From the NCBI GenBank assembly GCA_963748295.1, contig CAVVIH010000004.1:434001-498000 (forward strand): DNA of 64,000 nt. The letters run 5' to 3'. The first letter of the stretch is position 1. Every line of letters begins with the position of its first letter. The notes beneath the pieces were generated by a model. It had not been told where the DNA came from. It saw nothing but the letters and a program-made list of their open reading frames with translations, and searched no databases. A program made the translations under genes and the position numbers. Source of the stretch: CAVVIH01 sp963748295 (GTDB lineage Bacteria; Acidobacteriota; Vicinamibacteria; Vicinamibacterales; 2-12-FULL-66-21). Positions 27,313 to 35,575 of the stretch are shown piece after piece.

Positions 27313-27741
27313 CTAGGGGTGCACCACCGTGAGCGTGTAGTTGACCGGCACCTCGGCAGGGATGGTGCCGGAGGCGTCGAACAACTGGAGGCACAGGCTG
27401 GTGATGCCGACGACGTTGCCGTTGAGGACGGCGGACGTGGTTGCGCGCGGGTTGGTCAGGACGGCGGTGCAGACGCCGGTCACGAGGTCGAGCGTGCCCA
27501 TGCTGAAGCCGAATGCCGGCGAATCAGCCGGATCGACCGCGGTGATCGTGGCCGTAACCGGTCCCGCAGCTGTGGCCACGAACGCGTGAAACTGTGAGCC
27601 GTTCCGTGTGATCGATCCCGTAAACGTTTCCGTGACCGTGGGATTCGGGCTGGGGGCCGTGGGGCTGTCGCCGTTGTCGCAGCCCGCCAGCATCAGGGCC
27701 AGCGCCAGCGAGAGGAACCGCACCGGGGACGCATAACGCAA
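27313..27741 (-). CDS. lipoprotein of unknown function
   Basis: 142 residues. A type II signal peptide with lipobox LAGC (Cys about residue 21) is followed by a Ser/Pro/Thr-rich tether (DNGDSPTAPSPNPTVTET). A single beta-rich domain of about 100 residues follows (FTGSITRNGSQFHAFVATAA, VTATITAVDP, VPVNYTLTVVHP) and resembles the short immunoglobulin-like surface lipoproteins common in this lineage. The absence of an Asp directly after the lipid-modified Cys cannot be claimed: the residue is D, which in enterobacteria would favour inner-membrane retention. There is a clear ribosome site (aaggag, complement of about 27752-27757). It is divergent from lpxI. Confidence 0.72.
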   Translation of the reverse strand: MRYASPVRFLSLALALMLAGCDNGDSPTAPSPNPTVTETFTGSITRNGSQFHAFVATAAGPVTATITAVDPADSPAFGFSMGTLDLVTGVCTAVLTNPRATTSAVLNGNVVGITSLCLQLFDASGTIPAEVPVNYTLTVVHP

Positions 27742-27847
27742 AAGTCTATCTCCTTGGAACCGGGCAAACCCTTATTGTAGCCCGGCTCTGGTAGACTGAC
27801 GAAATGCCCGTCGTTTTGGCCGGCCGCCTCGACTTTCCACGCATCGA

Positions 27848-28681
27848 ATGGGCAGAATCGGCCTGATTGCCGGCAACGGCAGGTTCCCCTTCCTCGTGCT
27901 CCAGGGAGCCAGCAGCCTCGGTCACGACGTCACCGTCGTCGCGGTGAAGGAGGAGGCGTTCCCCGAGCTCGAAGAGGAAGCGCAGAAGCATGGCGCCGAC
28001 CTGCACTGGGTGTCGCTCGGGCACCTCGGCAAGTGCATCAAGATCCTCAAGTCGTCCGGCGTGTCTCAGGCGGTGATGGCGGGGCAGGTCAAGCACGTCA
28101 AAATCTTCTCGGGCATCGTGCCGGACATGACGCTGCTGTCGGTGCTCACGAAGCTCAAGGCGAGGAACACCGACGCGCTGATTTCAGCGGTGGCGGAGGT
28201 CATGCGCGGCGAAGGCATCGAGCTGCTCGATTCGACCACCTACCTCGATCCGCTGATCGCGCGAGAAGGCGTGCTGACGGCGCGCGCGCCGAATGCGGAC
28301 GAGCGCGCGGACGTCGAGTTCGGCTACCGCATCGCCGACGAGATCGCCGGGCTCGACATCGGGCAGACGATTGCGGTCAAGCACAAAGCGGTGGTGGCGG
28401 TCGAAGCGATGGAAGGCACCGACGAGGTGATCCGGCGCGCCGCGGCGCTCGCCGGCGGCGGCGTCACCATCGTGAAGGTCGCGAAGCCGAAACAGGATAT
28501 GCGGTTCGACGTGCCGGTCGTCGGACTCGCGACAATCGACGCCATGCGCGCCGCCGGGGCGACGGCGTTGTCGATCGACGCGGGGCGGACGCTGGTGCTC
28601 GACGGCGACCGGATGTTTGCCGCCGCCAACGACGCCGGCATCGCGATCGTCGGCCGTCCGCGGAAGGATCAGCGTGGCTGA
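27848..28681 (+). CDS. lpxI: UDP-2,3-diacylglucosamine pyrophosphatase LpxI
   Basis: 277 residues. LpxI hydrolyses UDP-2,3-diacylglucosamine to lipid X in lipid A synthesis and replaces LpxH in many non-gammaproteobacteria. The signatures are IGLIAGNGRFPFLVLQGA at the N-terminus, VMAGQVKH near residue 77, DALISAVAEVMRGEGIELLDSTTYL near 111, and VEAMEGTDEVIRRAAAL near 184, where the catalytic Asp lies in EGTDE, plus VKVAKPKQDMRFDVPVVGL. Length matches the family. It overlaps the next oxidoreductase gene by eight bases. lpxA lies just upstream, but lpxB and lpxD are not in this window. Confidence 0.93.
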   Translation: MGRIGLIAGNGRFPFLVLQGASSLGHDVTVVAVKEEAFPELEEEAQKHGADLHWVSLGHLGKCIKILKSSGVSQAVMAGQVKHVKIFSGIVPDMTLLSVLTKLKARNTDALISAVAEVMRGEGIELLDSTTYLDPLIAREGVLTARAPNADERADVEFGYRIADEIAGLDIGQTIAVKHKAVVAVEAMEGTDEVIRRAAALAGGGVTIVKVAKPKQDMRFDVPVVGLATIDAMRAAGATALSIDAGRTLVLDGDRMFAAANDAGIAIVGRPRKDQRG

Positions 28682-29612
28682 GCCGCTGCGGGTCGGCGTC
28701 GTCGGCGTCGGGCATCTTGGCCGCCACCACGCCCGGATTCTTTCCACCCTCGACGGGGCGAAGCTGACCGCCGTCGCCGACGTCATCGCCGCGCGGGCCA
28801 CGGAATCAGCCGCCGCGGCGGGCGCACGCGCGGTGACCGACAGCCGCGAGCTGCTCGGCGAAGTGGATGCCGTCACGATCGCGGTGCCCACCGAGCTGCA
28901 CCTGGAAATCGCGCTGCCGTTTCTCGAGCGCGGCACGTCGGTGCTGGTCGAAAAACCGATGGCGCGATCGCTGGACGAAGCGGACCGGATGATTGCCGCC
29001 GCCGGCGCTTCGGGCGCGGTCCTCGCGGTGGGGCACACCGAACGCTACAATCCCGCTGTCGCCGCCGTGCTTCCGCTGGTGACCTCGCCCCGCTTCATCG
29101 AAGTGCATCGCCTTGGCGTCTTTCCCGATCGCAGCCTCGACATCGACGTCGTGTTCGACCTGATGATTCATGACCTCGACGTGATCCTGTCGCTGGTGCG
29201 GTCGGAGGTGTCGTCGATCGAGGCGGTGGGCGTGCCGGTGCTGACGTCGCGTTACGACATCGCGAACGCCCGGCTGCGCTTCGAGTCGGGGTGCATCGCC
29301 AACGTGACCGCGAGCCGCATCAGCCGCGACCGCGTCCGCAAGATCCGGTTCTTCCAGCCCGACTCCTATCTGTCGATCGACTACGCCGCGCAGGAAGTAG
29401 AGGGCTGGCGTCTCGTGCGGCGCGACGGCAGCCGCCCGTCGATCGAAGGCGGCCCCGTTCCCGTGACGCGCGACGAGCCGCTCCGGCGTGAGCTCGCGGA
29501 CTTCGTGCGAGCGGCACGCGACCGTTCCGCGCCGCTGGTCGATGGCGATGCCGGGCGACGGGCACTCGCGCTCGCGACGCGAATTGCGGAGAAGATGGAG
29601 TCCGTTATCTAA
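28674..29612 (+). CDS. Gfo/Idh/MocA-family NAD(P)-dependent oxidoreductase
   Basis: 312 residues from GTG 28674. The N-terminal Rossmann motif VGVVGVGHLGRHH (residues about 6-18) and the EKPMARSLDEAD segment (catalytic Lys of the EKP motif near residue 94) define the family. GHTERYNPAVAAV and DLMIHDLDVILSLV are typical of members encoded beside lipid A genes. It oxidises a hydroxyl of a sugar or cyclitol. Position directly after lpxI suggests a UDP-amino sugar. The UDP-GlcNAc 3-dehydrogenase GnnA belongs to this family, but its partner aminotransferase GnnB is not visible here. Substrate is therefore inferred, not shown. Confidence 0.85.
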   Translation: MAEPLRVGVVGVGHLGRHHARILSTLDGAKLTAVADVIAARATESAAAAGARAVTDSRELLGEVDAVTIAVPTELHLEIALPFLERGTSVLVEKPMARSLDEADRMIAAAGASGAVLAVGHTERYNPAVAAVLPLVTSPRFIEVHRLGVFPDRSLDIDVVFDLMIHDLDVILSLVRSEVSSIEAVGVPVLTSRYDIANARLRFESGCIANVTASRISRDRVRKIRFFQPDSYLSIDYAAQEVEGWRLVRRDGSRPSIEGGPVPVTRDEPLRRELADFVRAARDRSAPLVDGDAGRRALALATRIAEKMESVI

Positions 29613-29694
29613 GAAATCCCAACTCCCAAAACCCAACTCCCAAATCGGAGTTCTGAAAGTTGGGATTTGGGATTTGGGGTTTGGGAGTTGACAC
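29613..29694. repeat. family F5 repeat hairpin upstream of ubiD
   Basis: Left arm 'aactcccaaaacccaactcc', right arm 'ttgggatttgggatttgggg' then 'tttgggagtt'. The gap is entirely filled by it and the next start codon is nine bases further on. Confidence 0.75.
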
Positions 29695-29702
29695 AACGAA
29701 CG

Positions 29703-31157
29703 ATGTTTGCTGATCTGACCGAATTCATCCAGGCGTTGGATCGAGAACGAGAACTCGCGAGAATTCCTGATCCAGTGAGTCCGGACCTCGAGATCTGCGC
29801 CCTCACCGACCGCGTGTCGAAGTCGGCTGGCGGCGGGCCCGGCCTGCTGTTCGAGCGGCCGGCGGGATTCGACATCCCGGTTGCGATCAACCTGTTCGGC
29901 TCCATGAAGCGGATCTGCATGGCGCTCGGCGTCGCGACGCTCGACGATCTCGCGCACGAGATCGAGGATCTGACGACCCCGAAGATTCCCGGCGGCCTGG
30001 TGGACGCGCTGAAGATGCTGCCGATGGTCAATCGCCTCCGCGATCTCATGCCGAAGACCGTCAGCGACGCGCCATGCCAGGAAGTCGTCAGGAAGGACGG
30101 ATCGCTCGACGATTTTCCCATCCTGAAATGCTGGCCCGAAGACGGCGGGCGGTACATCACGTTCCCACTCGTGTTCACGAAGGACCCGGAATCCGGCACC
30201 CGCAACATCGGCACCTACCGCATGCAGGTGTTCGACGGACGCTCGACCGGCATGCACTGGCAGCGCCACAAAGGCGGCGCCCAGCACTACCGCGTTGCGG
30301 AGCGCCTGGGGAAGCGAATGCCGGTCGCCGTGGCGCTGGGGCCGGATCCCGCGCTGGCGTACTCGGCGACGGCGCCGATGCCCGAAGGCCTCGACGAGCT
30401 GATGCTGGCTGGGTTTCTTCGCCGTGAGCGCGTCGAGCTGGTCAAGTGCGTGACCGTTGATCTGGAAGTCCCGGCGAACTCGCAGATCGTGCTCGAAGGG
30501 TACGTCGAACCAGGTGAGCGCCGCCGCGAGGGCCCGTTCGGCGATCACACCGGTTTTTATTCACACCCCGACGACTATCCGGTCTTTCACGTGACGTGCA
30601 TCACGCACCGCAAGCATCCGGTTTACCTGACGACGATTGTCGGGATACCGCCGATGGAGGATTACTACCTCGGCAAGGCCAGCGAGCGCATCTTCCTGCC
30701 GCTGATCAGGAAGACGCTGCCCGAAATCGTCGACATGCATTTCCCGGCCGCCGGCATTTTCCACAACATCGTCATCATCTCGATCGACAAGCGCTACCCG
30801 GGACACGCGCGCAAGATCATGAACGCGTGCTGGGGCCTCGGCCAGCTGATGTTCTCGAAGACGGTCATCGTCGTCGACAAGGATGTCGACGTTCAGAACG
30901 AGGCTGAGGTCGCCTGGATCGTCGGGACACACTATGATCCCGAGAGGGACATTCAGTTCACGCGCGGGCCGGTCGACGACCTCGAAGACGCGAGCGATCT
31001 CGCGGCCTACGGAAGCAAGATGGGCATCGACGCCACGCGGAAATGGCCATCGGAAGGCTTCAAGCGGCCGTGGCCAAAGAAGATCGCGACCACACCGGAG
31101 GCGGATCGGAAAGCCGTGGAGCTGTGGGAGAAGATCCGGCGGGGATGGAAACCATGA
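29703..31157 (+). CDS. ubiD: UbiD-family prenyl-FMN-dependent decarboxylase (probable menaquinone step, MqnL-type)
   Basis: 484 residues, the full UbiD length. UbiD enzymes use prenylated FMN made by UbiX to remove an aromatic carboxyl group. GTRNIGTYRMQVFDGRSTGMHW near residues 162-183 is the prFMN/metal site. The E-R-E style catalytic region includes EGYVEPGERRREGPFGDHTGFY near 264-285. MHWQRHKGGAQHY, the YLTTIVGIPPMEDYYLGKA segment and IVIISIDKRYPGHARKIM are family hallmarks. It sits with mqnA, mqnC, mqnP and ubiX, so it likely decarboxylates the prenylated dihydroxynaphthoate in the futalosine pathway. Its stop overlaps the start of the MqnE-like gene. Confidence 0.9.
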   Translation: MFADLTEFIQALDRERELARIPDPVSPDLEICALTDRVSKSAGGGPGLLFERPAGFDIPVAINLFGSMKRICMALGVATLDDLAHEIEDLTTPKIPGGLVDALKMLPMVNRLRDLMPKTVSDAPCQEVVRKDGSLDDFPILKCWPEDGGRYITFPLVFTKDPESGTRNIGTYRMQVFDGRSTGMHWQRHKGGAQHYRVAERLGKRMPVAVALGPDPALAYSATAPMPEGLDELMLAGFLRRERVELVKCVTVDLEVPANSQIVLEGYVEPGERRREGPFGDHTGFYSHPDDYPVFHVTCITHRKHPVYLTTIVGIPPMEDYYLGKASERIFLPLIRKTLPEIVDMHFPAAGIFHNIVIISIDKRYPGHARKIMNACWGLGQLMFSKTVIVVDKDVDVQNEAEVAWIVGTHYDPERDIQFTRGPVDDLEDASDLAAYGSKMGIDATRKWPSEGFKRPWPKKIATTPEADRKAVELWEKIRRGWKP

Positions 31158-32047
31158 CCGCGCTGCAGGACGTGGCGGAGCGCATTTCACGCGGTGACGT
31201 GCTGTCGAACAGCGACGCCCAGCTGATCCTCGAAACCGACGACATCGTGTCCGTCGGGATGCTTGCCGACGAGGCGCGCCGGCAGCGGCACGGCACGCGC
31301 ACGACGTTCGTCCGCGTTTACCAGATACACGTCGCTGCGCCGTCATCGCCCCTTCCGCCTCGGGTTCATGCGGGCGAGTTCAGGATCATCGGCACGCCGG
31401 TTGACGCCGACGCCGCGGAAGTGGCCGTGCGATCGGCGGCCGCGCTGGCCGGCAGCATTCCATTGACCGGATTCTCGCTCGCCGATCTGAGCGACATCGC
31501 CGGCTCGACGCCAGCGCTCGGATCGCTCTGCAGCCGGCTGCGTGGCGCGGGACTGAAAGCGATAGCGGACGTGCCGGTCGATCTCCTCGGCGATGCGGCG
31601 GCCGCTGTGAAGGCCGCCCGCGGAGCCGGACTCGATGTGCTGCGGCTGACGGTCCATGCCGCAGCCGATGATTCGCGCTACTCGATGGTCGACAGGGCCC
31701 GCGCCCTCCAGGACGAAGCCGGCGGTTTCGCCGCCTTCGCGCCGCTTCCCCGCACCTTTTCCGTCAGCGAGCCGACGACCGGATATGACGACGTCAAGCA
31801 GGTCGCGCTGGCGCGGCTGCTCGTGGGGAACATTCCGTCCATCCAGGTGGACTGGCCGCTCTACGGTCCGAAGCTCGCGCAGGTCGCGCTGACGATGGGC
31901 GCTGACGACGTCGATGGGGTCGAGGCAATCGACCCCGGAGTCCTTGGAACGCGGCGAAGTCCGATCGAGGAGATCAAGGGGAACATCCGCGCCGCGTTTC
32001 TCGAACCGGCTGAGCGCGACGGCCGCTTCGATCTTCTGCCCGGCTGA
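31154..32047 (+). CDS. MqnE/MqnC-like protein without the radical-SAM cysteines (putative pseudoenzyme)
   Basis: 297 residues. The N-terminus (AERISRGDVLSNSDAQLILE, then a RHGTRTTFVRVYQIHV segment) parallels aminofutalosine synthase MqnE up to the point where the CxxxCxxC motif should begin. Here it reads AAPSSPLPPRVHAGE with no cysteine. The barrel is shortened by roughly 70 residues, but the C-terminal part (DEAGGFAAFAPLPRTF, VKQVALARLLVGNIPSIQVD, PKLAQVALTMGADDVDGVEA) again follows MqnE. The frame is clean, codon use is like the neighbours and the gene is coupled to ubiD (ATGA overlap), so it looks maintained rather than decaying. A structural subunit or regulator is possible. Confidence 0.75.
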   Translation: MTALQDVAERISRGDVLSNSDAQLILETDDIVSVGMLADEARRQRHGTRTTFVRVYQIHVAAPSSPLPPRVHAGEFRIIGTPVDADAAEVAVRSAAALAGSIPLTGFSLADLSDIAGSTPALGSLCSRLRGAGLKAIADVPVDLLGDAAAAVKAARGAGLDVLRLTVHAAADDSRYSMVDRARALQDEAGGFAAFAPLPRTFSVSEPTTGYDDVKQVALARLLVGNIPSIQVDWPLYGPKLAQVALTMGADDVDGVEAIDPGVLGTRRSPIEEIKGNIRAAFLEPAERDGRFDLLPG

Positions 32048-32071
32048 CGCGCCGCCCCGGCCGCTGACCTC

Positions 32072-32874
32072 ATGTCTGCCGCTCACTCACAGATTCGCCT
32101 TGGCGCTGTCGACTACCTGAACGCCCGGCCCCTCGTGTATGGGCTCGAAATGCGCAGCGACCTCTTCATGCTGCGGTTCGACGTGCCCTCGAAGTGCGCC
32201 GCGCTGCTGCACGAGGGCTCCATCGACGTCGGGATGATCCCGTCGATCGAATACCTGCGCGGCTCGTCGGAGTACCGCATCGTGCCGGATTGCGCGATCG
32301 TATCGGACGGCCGCGTCGCCTCGGTCGCGCTGTTTTCGACGAAGCCGATCGAGCAGGTGCGGTCGATCGCCGCCGATACGAGCTCCCGGACGTCGAACGG
32401 GCTCGTCCGCGTGCTGTGCTACGAGTCGTTCGGCATCGACCCGGAGTTCGTGCCGATGCCGCCCCGGATTGACGAAATGCTTACGAGATGCGATGCGGCG
32501 CTGCTCATCGGCGACCCGGCGCTGTATCTGGATCATGCCGCGCGGGGGATCGAGAAGATCGACCTTGGTGAGCAATGGACAAAGCTGACGGCGCTGCCGT
32601 TCGTCTGGGCGTTCTGGGCGGGACGGGCGGGCCTCGTGCCGCCGGACGCGGTCGCAGCCCTGCGGCGGGCGCGGGCCGCCGGCATCGCGGCGTCCGACGC
32701 GATCGCGGACGCGTATTGCGGCCCGCAGCGCGCGGCGCTGGGCCGGGCGTATCTGAGAGAGAATATCAAGTACACGTCCTCGGCGAGCGCGAACAGGCCG
32801 GTCTCGTCCGGTACTACCAACTGGCCGAGAAGCATGGCGTCGTCGCGGGCATCCAGATGCCGGCGTTCTACTGA
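32072..32874 (+). CDS. mqnA: chorismate dehydratase MqnA (one frameshift near 32772)
   Basis: MqnA converts chorismate to 3-[(1-carboxyvinyl)oxy]benzoate, the entry to futalosine menaquinone synthesis. It has a periplasmic-binding-protein-like fold with LGAVDYLNARPLVYGLE at the start, HEGSIDVGMIPSIEYLRG near residue 49, SRTSNGLVRVLCYESFGIDP near 108 and LLIGDPALYLDH near 145. The first 233 residues are clean. Shifting one base near 32772 gives the native end LGEREQAGLVRYYQLAEKHG and a stop at 32872-32874. Without the shift the frame runs into the F4 repeat. mqnC follows after the repeat. Confidence 0.88.
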
Positions 32875-32881
32875 AGACGTT

Positions 32882-32937
32882 CGTCAGCTCTCAGCTGTCA
32901 GCCGCTGAAAGCTGACGGCTGATAGCTGAAAGCCGAT
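32882..32937. repeat. family F4 repeat hairpin between mqnA and mqnC
   Basis: Left arm 'cagctctcagctgtcagc', right arm 'gctgaaagctgacggctgat' and 'agctgaaagc'. The mqnC GTG start follows three bases later. Confidence 0.75.
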
Positions 32938-32940
32938 TTC

Positions 32941-34191
32941 GTGATCGATCAACTGGCGGCGAAAGTCAGGAACGGTGGCCGGCTCGATCGAGCCGAGGCG
33001 CTGGAGCTCTACCTGGACGCGCCGACGGCGATGCTCGGCCGGCTCGCAGACCAGGTTCGCGCGCGCCGGCATCCCGACCGGATCGTCACCTACATCATCG
33101 ACCGCAACGTCAACTACACCAACGTCTGCGTCGCCCGCTGCAACTTCTGCGCGTTCTACCGGCCGGTCGGATCGGCCGAAGGCTACGTGCTCGGATTCGA
33201 GGAGATCTTCCGCAAGATCGACGAGACGATTGCGCTCGGAGGCGGGCAGCTGCTGCTGCAGGGCGGACACAACCCCGACCTGCCGCTGGAGTGGTACGAA
33301 GACCTGTTTCGCGCCGTGAAGGCGCAGTATCAGTCGTTCCGCCTCCATGCGCTCTCGCCGCCGGAAGTCATCCACATCTCCAGGCTCTCGCGGCTGCCGG
33401 TCCCCGCGGTCATCGATCGGCTCGTGGCTGCGGGCCTCGACAGCATCCCGGGCGGCGGCGCCGAGATCCTGGTCGACCGCGTCCGTCAGCTGCTCAACTG
33501 CTACGGCAAGGCGACGGCCGACGAGTGGCTCGACGTCATGCGGCACGCGCATCGCGCGGGCCTGCGGACGACAGCCACGATGATGTACGGCACCGTCGAG
33601 ACGATGGACGAGCGGCTGGAGCATCTTTTCAGGCTGCGCGAGGTGCAGGACGAGACCGGCGGTTTCACCGCGTTCATTACCTGGAGCTATCAGCCCGAGC
33701 ACACCGAGCTTGGCGGCGGGGAAGCCACCGGCATCGACTACCTGCGGACACTCGCCATCGCCCGTCTCGTGCTCGACAACTTCGACAACCTGCAGTCCTC
33801 GTGGGTGACGCAGGGCGGCAAGGTCGGCCAGCTCAGTCTCGCGTTCGGCGCGAACGACATGGGCAGCGTCATGATCGAAGAGAACGTCGTCCGGGCCGCC
33901 GGCGCGAGCTACTGCATGGACGAGATCGAGATCGTGCGCAACATCGAGAACGCGGGCTTCGTGCCGAAGCGCCGCAACATGCACTACGAGATCCTCGGCG
34001 ATCCGATCTTCCGCGAACGCGCCGTTCCGCGGATGCTCGAGCTCGCGGTGGCGCGGACGGAAGGAGACACCAGCCGGCCGCCGGAGATCAACCGCTACGC
34101 CGCGCGCAGCGCGGCCGAAAAGAAAGCCCGCCTTCGCTCGCTGGACGAGAAAGGGCTTCGGCGCGGCAAGCCCCGCCTCACCGGCCACTGA
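32941..34191 (+). CDS. mqnC: cyclic dehypoxanthine futalosine synthase MqnC (radical SAM)
   Basis: 416 residues. MqnC closes dehypoxanthine futalosine to its cyclic form by radical SAM chemistry. The motif NYTNVCVARCNFCAFYRP gives Cys63, Cys67 and Cys70 for the 4Fe-4S cluster. GGGQLLLQGGHNPDLPLEWYEDL, HALSPPEVIHISRLS, GLDSIPGGGAEIL, TTATMMYGTVETMDERLEHL and WVTQGGKVGQLSLAFGANDMG are all diagnostic. The FYRPVGSAEGYVL context favours MqnC over MqnE. The GTG start directly follows an F4 repeat, and the stop overlaps the next ATG by one base. Confidence 0.94.
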   Translation: MIDQLAAKVRNGGRLDRAEALELYLDAPTAMLGRLADQVRARRHPDRIVTYIIDRNVNYTNVCVARCNFCAFYRPVGSAEGYVLGFEEIFRKIDETIALGGGQLLLQGGHNPDLPLEWYEDLFRAVKAQYQSFRLHALSPPEVIHISRLSRLPVPAVIDRLVAAGLDSIPGGGAEILVDRVRQLLNCYGKATADEWLDVMRHAHRAGLRTTATMMYGTVETMDERLEHLFRLREVQDETGGFTAFITWSYQPEHTELGGGEATGIDYLRTLAIARLVLDNFDNLQSSWVTQGGKVGQLSLAFGANDMGSVMIEENVVRAAGASYCMDEIEIVRNIENAGFVPKRRNMHYEILGDPIFRERAVPRMLELAVARTEGDTSRPPEINRYAARSAAEKKARLRSLDEKGLRRGKPRLTGH

Positions 34192-35414
34192 TGCCGCTGC
34201 TGCACCACGCGGCGTGGGTGCTGCCAATCGCCGGGCCTCCCATCCGTGACGGCCTCGTAGCGGTCGATCACGGCAAGATTGTCGATGTTGGCCAGGAATC
34301 TCTTCCCGGCCCCCGGCCCTTCGACGGTGCTCAGGGCAGGCCCCCGGCCCCTGGTCCCTGTTGTGCCATTCTTCCAGGTCTAATCAACGCGCACGCGCAT
34401 CTCGAGCTGTCGTGGATGCGCGGGCAGGTCCCGCCCGCGCAGTCGATGCCCGCGTGGGTCGAGCGTCTGATGGCGCTGCGTCTCGCGGCAGGGGAGGACG
34501 CTCCAGAGCCCATCGCGGCGGCGATCGTCGAAATGCGCGCGAGCGGCACCGCGGCTGTCGGGGACATCACCAATTCCCTCGCCGCCTGGGACCCACTGGC
34601 CGACAGCGCGCTCTCCGCGGTCGTGTTCCTCGAACTGCTTGGCTTCAACGTGCCCGATCCCGAGAAGCTCGTTTCCAGCGCGGCAGAGCGGCTCGCGGCT
34701 CTGACGCCCGTCGCGTTGCTTCGCTCCGCCATCGTCCCGCATGCGCCCTATTCAGTGGCGCCAGCGCTGCTTCGAGCGATCGCCAGGTTCCCGCAAGAGG
34801 GACCGATCAGCGTGCACGTGGGCGAATCGCCGGATGAAATGGAGCTTCTTCGAAGCGGCCGCGGAGGGTGGCGGCAGCTCCTCGAAAAGTTCGGCGTGTG
34901 GACGGCGGACTGGATCCCCCCGGCTTGCGGTCCGGTGGAATTCCTGTCGCGCGCCGGGCTCCTGAACGAACGGCTGCTCGCGGTGCACTGCGTGCAGCTG
35001 ACGAATGAGGAGCTGGCGCGGCTCGCCGAAGCAGGCGCTACCGTGGTCACCTGTCCGCGCAGCAACAAATGGGTTGGGGTCGGCGCGCCGCCAGTCGAGC
35101 GGTTTTACGCTGCGGGCGTCCGTGTGGCCATCGGCACCGACAGCCTCGCGAGCGTCGAAGACCTGAACATGTTCAACGAGATCGCGGCCGTCCGCGCGCT
35201 CGCGCCAGGGGTGCCGGCGAGCCGCATCCTGAAAAGCGCGACGCTGGACGGCGCGACGGCCCTGGGCTTCCGCCGCGAGCTCGGCTCAATCGAGCCCGGA
35301 AAGCGCGCCGAGCTCATTGCGGTCGACGTCCCGGCGGATGTCGCGGATGTGGAAGAATACCTTGTCAGTGGACGCGTCCAGCCATCGGATATCCGATGGC
35401 TCGAGGCTTACTGA
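34191..35414 (+). CDS. amidohydrolase, probable aminofutalosine deaminase (MqnX-type)
   Basis: 407-residue metal-dependent amidohydrolase. Ligands are in NAHAHLELSW (His68, His70), HVGESPDEMELL, AVHCVQLTNEE and GTDSLASVEDLN. In organisms whose MqnE makes 6-amino-6-deoxyfutalosine, an amidohydrolase of this family deaminates it to futalosine. Immediate linkage to mqnC and mqnA makes that role likely. Residues about 38-58 (LPGPRPFDGAQGRPPAPGPC) are a Pro/Gly-rich insertion encoded by an F1-like repeat containing a REP-like palindrome (34316-34337), placed in frame just before the metal site. MqnB, which would act next, is not in the window. Confidence 0.82.
   Translation: MPLLHHAAWVLPIAGPPIRDGLVAVDHGKIVDVGQESLPGPRPFDGAQGRPPAPGPCCAILPGLINAHAHLELSWMRGQVPPAQSMPAWVERLMALRLAAGEDAPEPIAAAIVEMRASGTAAVGDITNSLAAWDPLADSALSAVVFLELLGFNVPDPEKLVSSAAERLAALTPVALLRSAIVPHAPYSVAPALLRAIARFPQEGPISVHVGESPDEMELLRSGRGGWRQLLEKFGVWTADWIPPACGPVEFLSRAGLLNERLLAVHCVQLTNEELARLAEAGATVVTCPRSNKWVGVGAPPVERFYAAGVRVAIGTDSLASVEDLNMFNEIAAVRALAPGVPASRILKSATLDGATALGFRRELGSIEPGKRAELIAVDVPADVADVEEYLVSGRVQPSDIRWLEAY
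34301..34362 (+). repeat. F1/REP-like repeat inserted in frame in the amidohydrolase gene
   Basis: 'cccggcccccggccc' and 'ggcccccggcccctggtccc' flank a palindrome GCCCT-N12-AGGGC (34316-34337, core 'cccttcgacggtgctcaggg'). The core resembles widespread bacterial REP hairpins of the form CCCTTCGAC...CTCAGGG. It is the only repeat in the window that lies wholly inside a coding region. Confidence 0.65.
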
Positions 35415-35570
35415 ACCATGTCAACTCCCAATTCCTCAACTCCCAACTCCCAATTCTTTTTCTGGGCTTTGGGTTCTTGGGAGTTTGGAGTTGGAACTTG
35501 GGAGTTGGTTCTTTTGGGAGTTGGCGGTTGGGAGTTGGCCTTTTTGGGAGTTGGGATTTAGGTGCTGGTA
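35415..35570. repeat. family F5 repeat hairpin upstream of mqnP
   Basis: Left arm 'aactcccaattcctcaactc' and a second copy; right arm five copies of 'ttgggagttgg' type separated by T-rich spacers. At 156 bp it is one of the longest F5 elements. It fills the gap between two menaquinone genes. Confidence 0.75.
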
Positions 35571-35575
35571 CGCCT

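Noticed and set aside
27804..27866. A 20-residue upstream ORF overlapping the lpxI start
   Set aside because: Short, without ribosome site or sign of conservation visible from one sequence.
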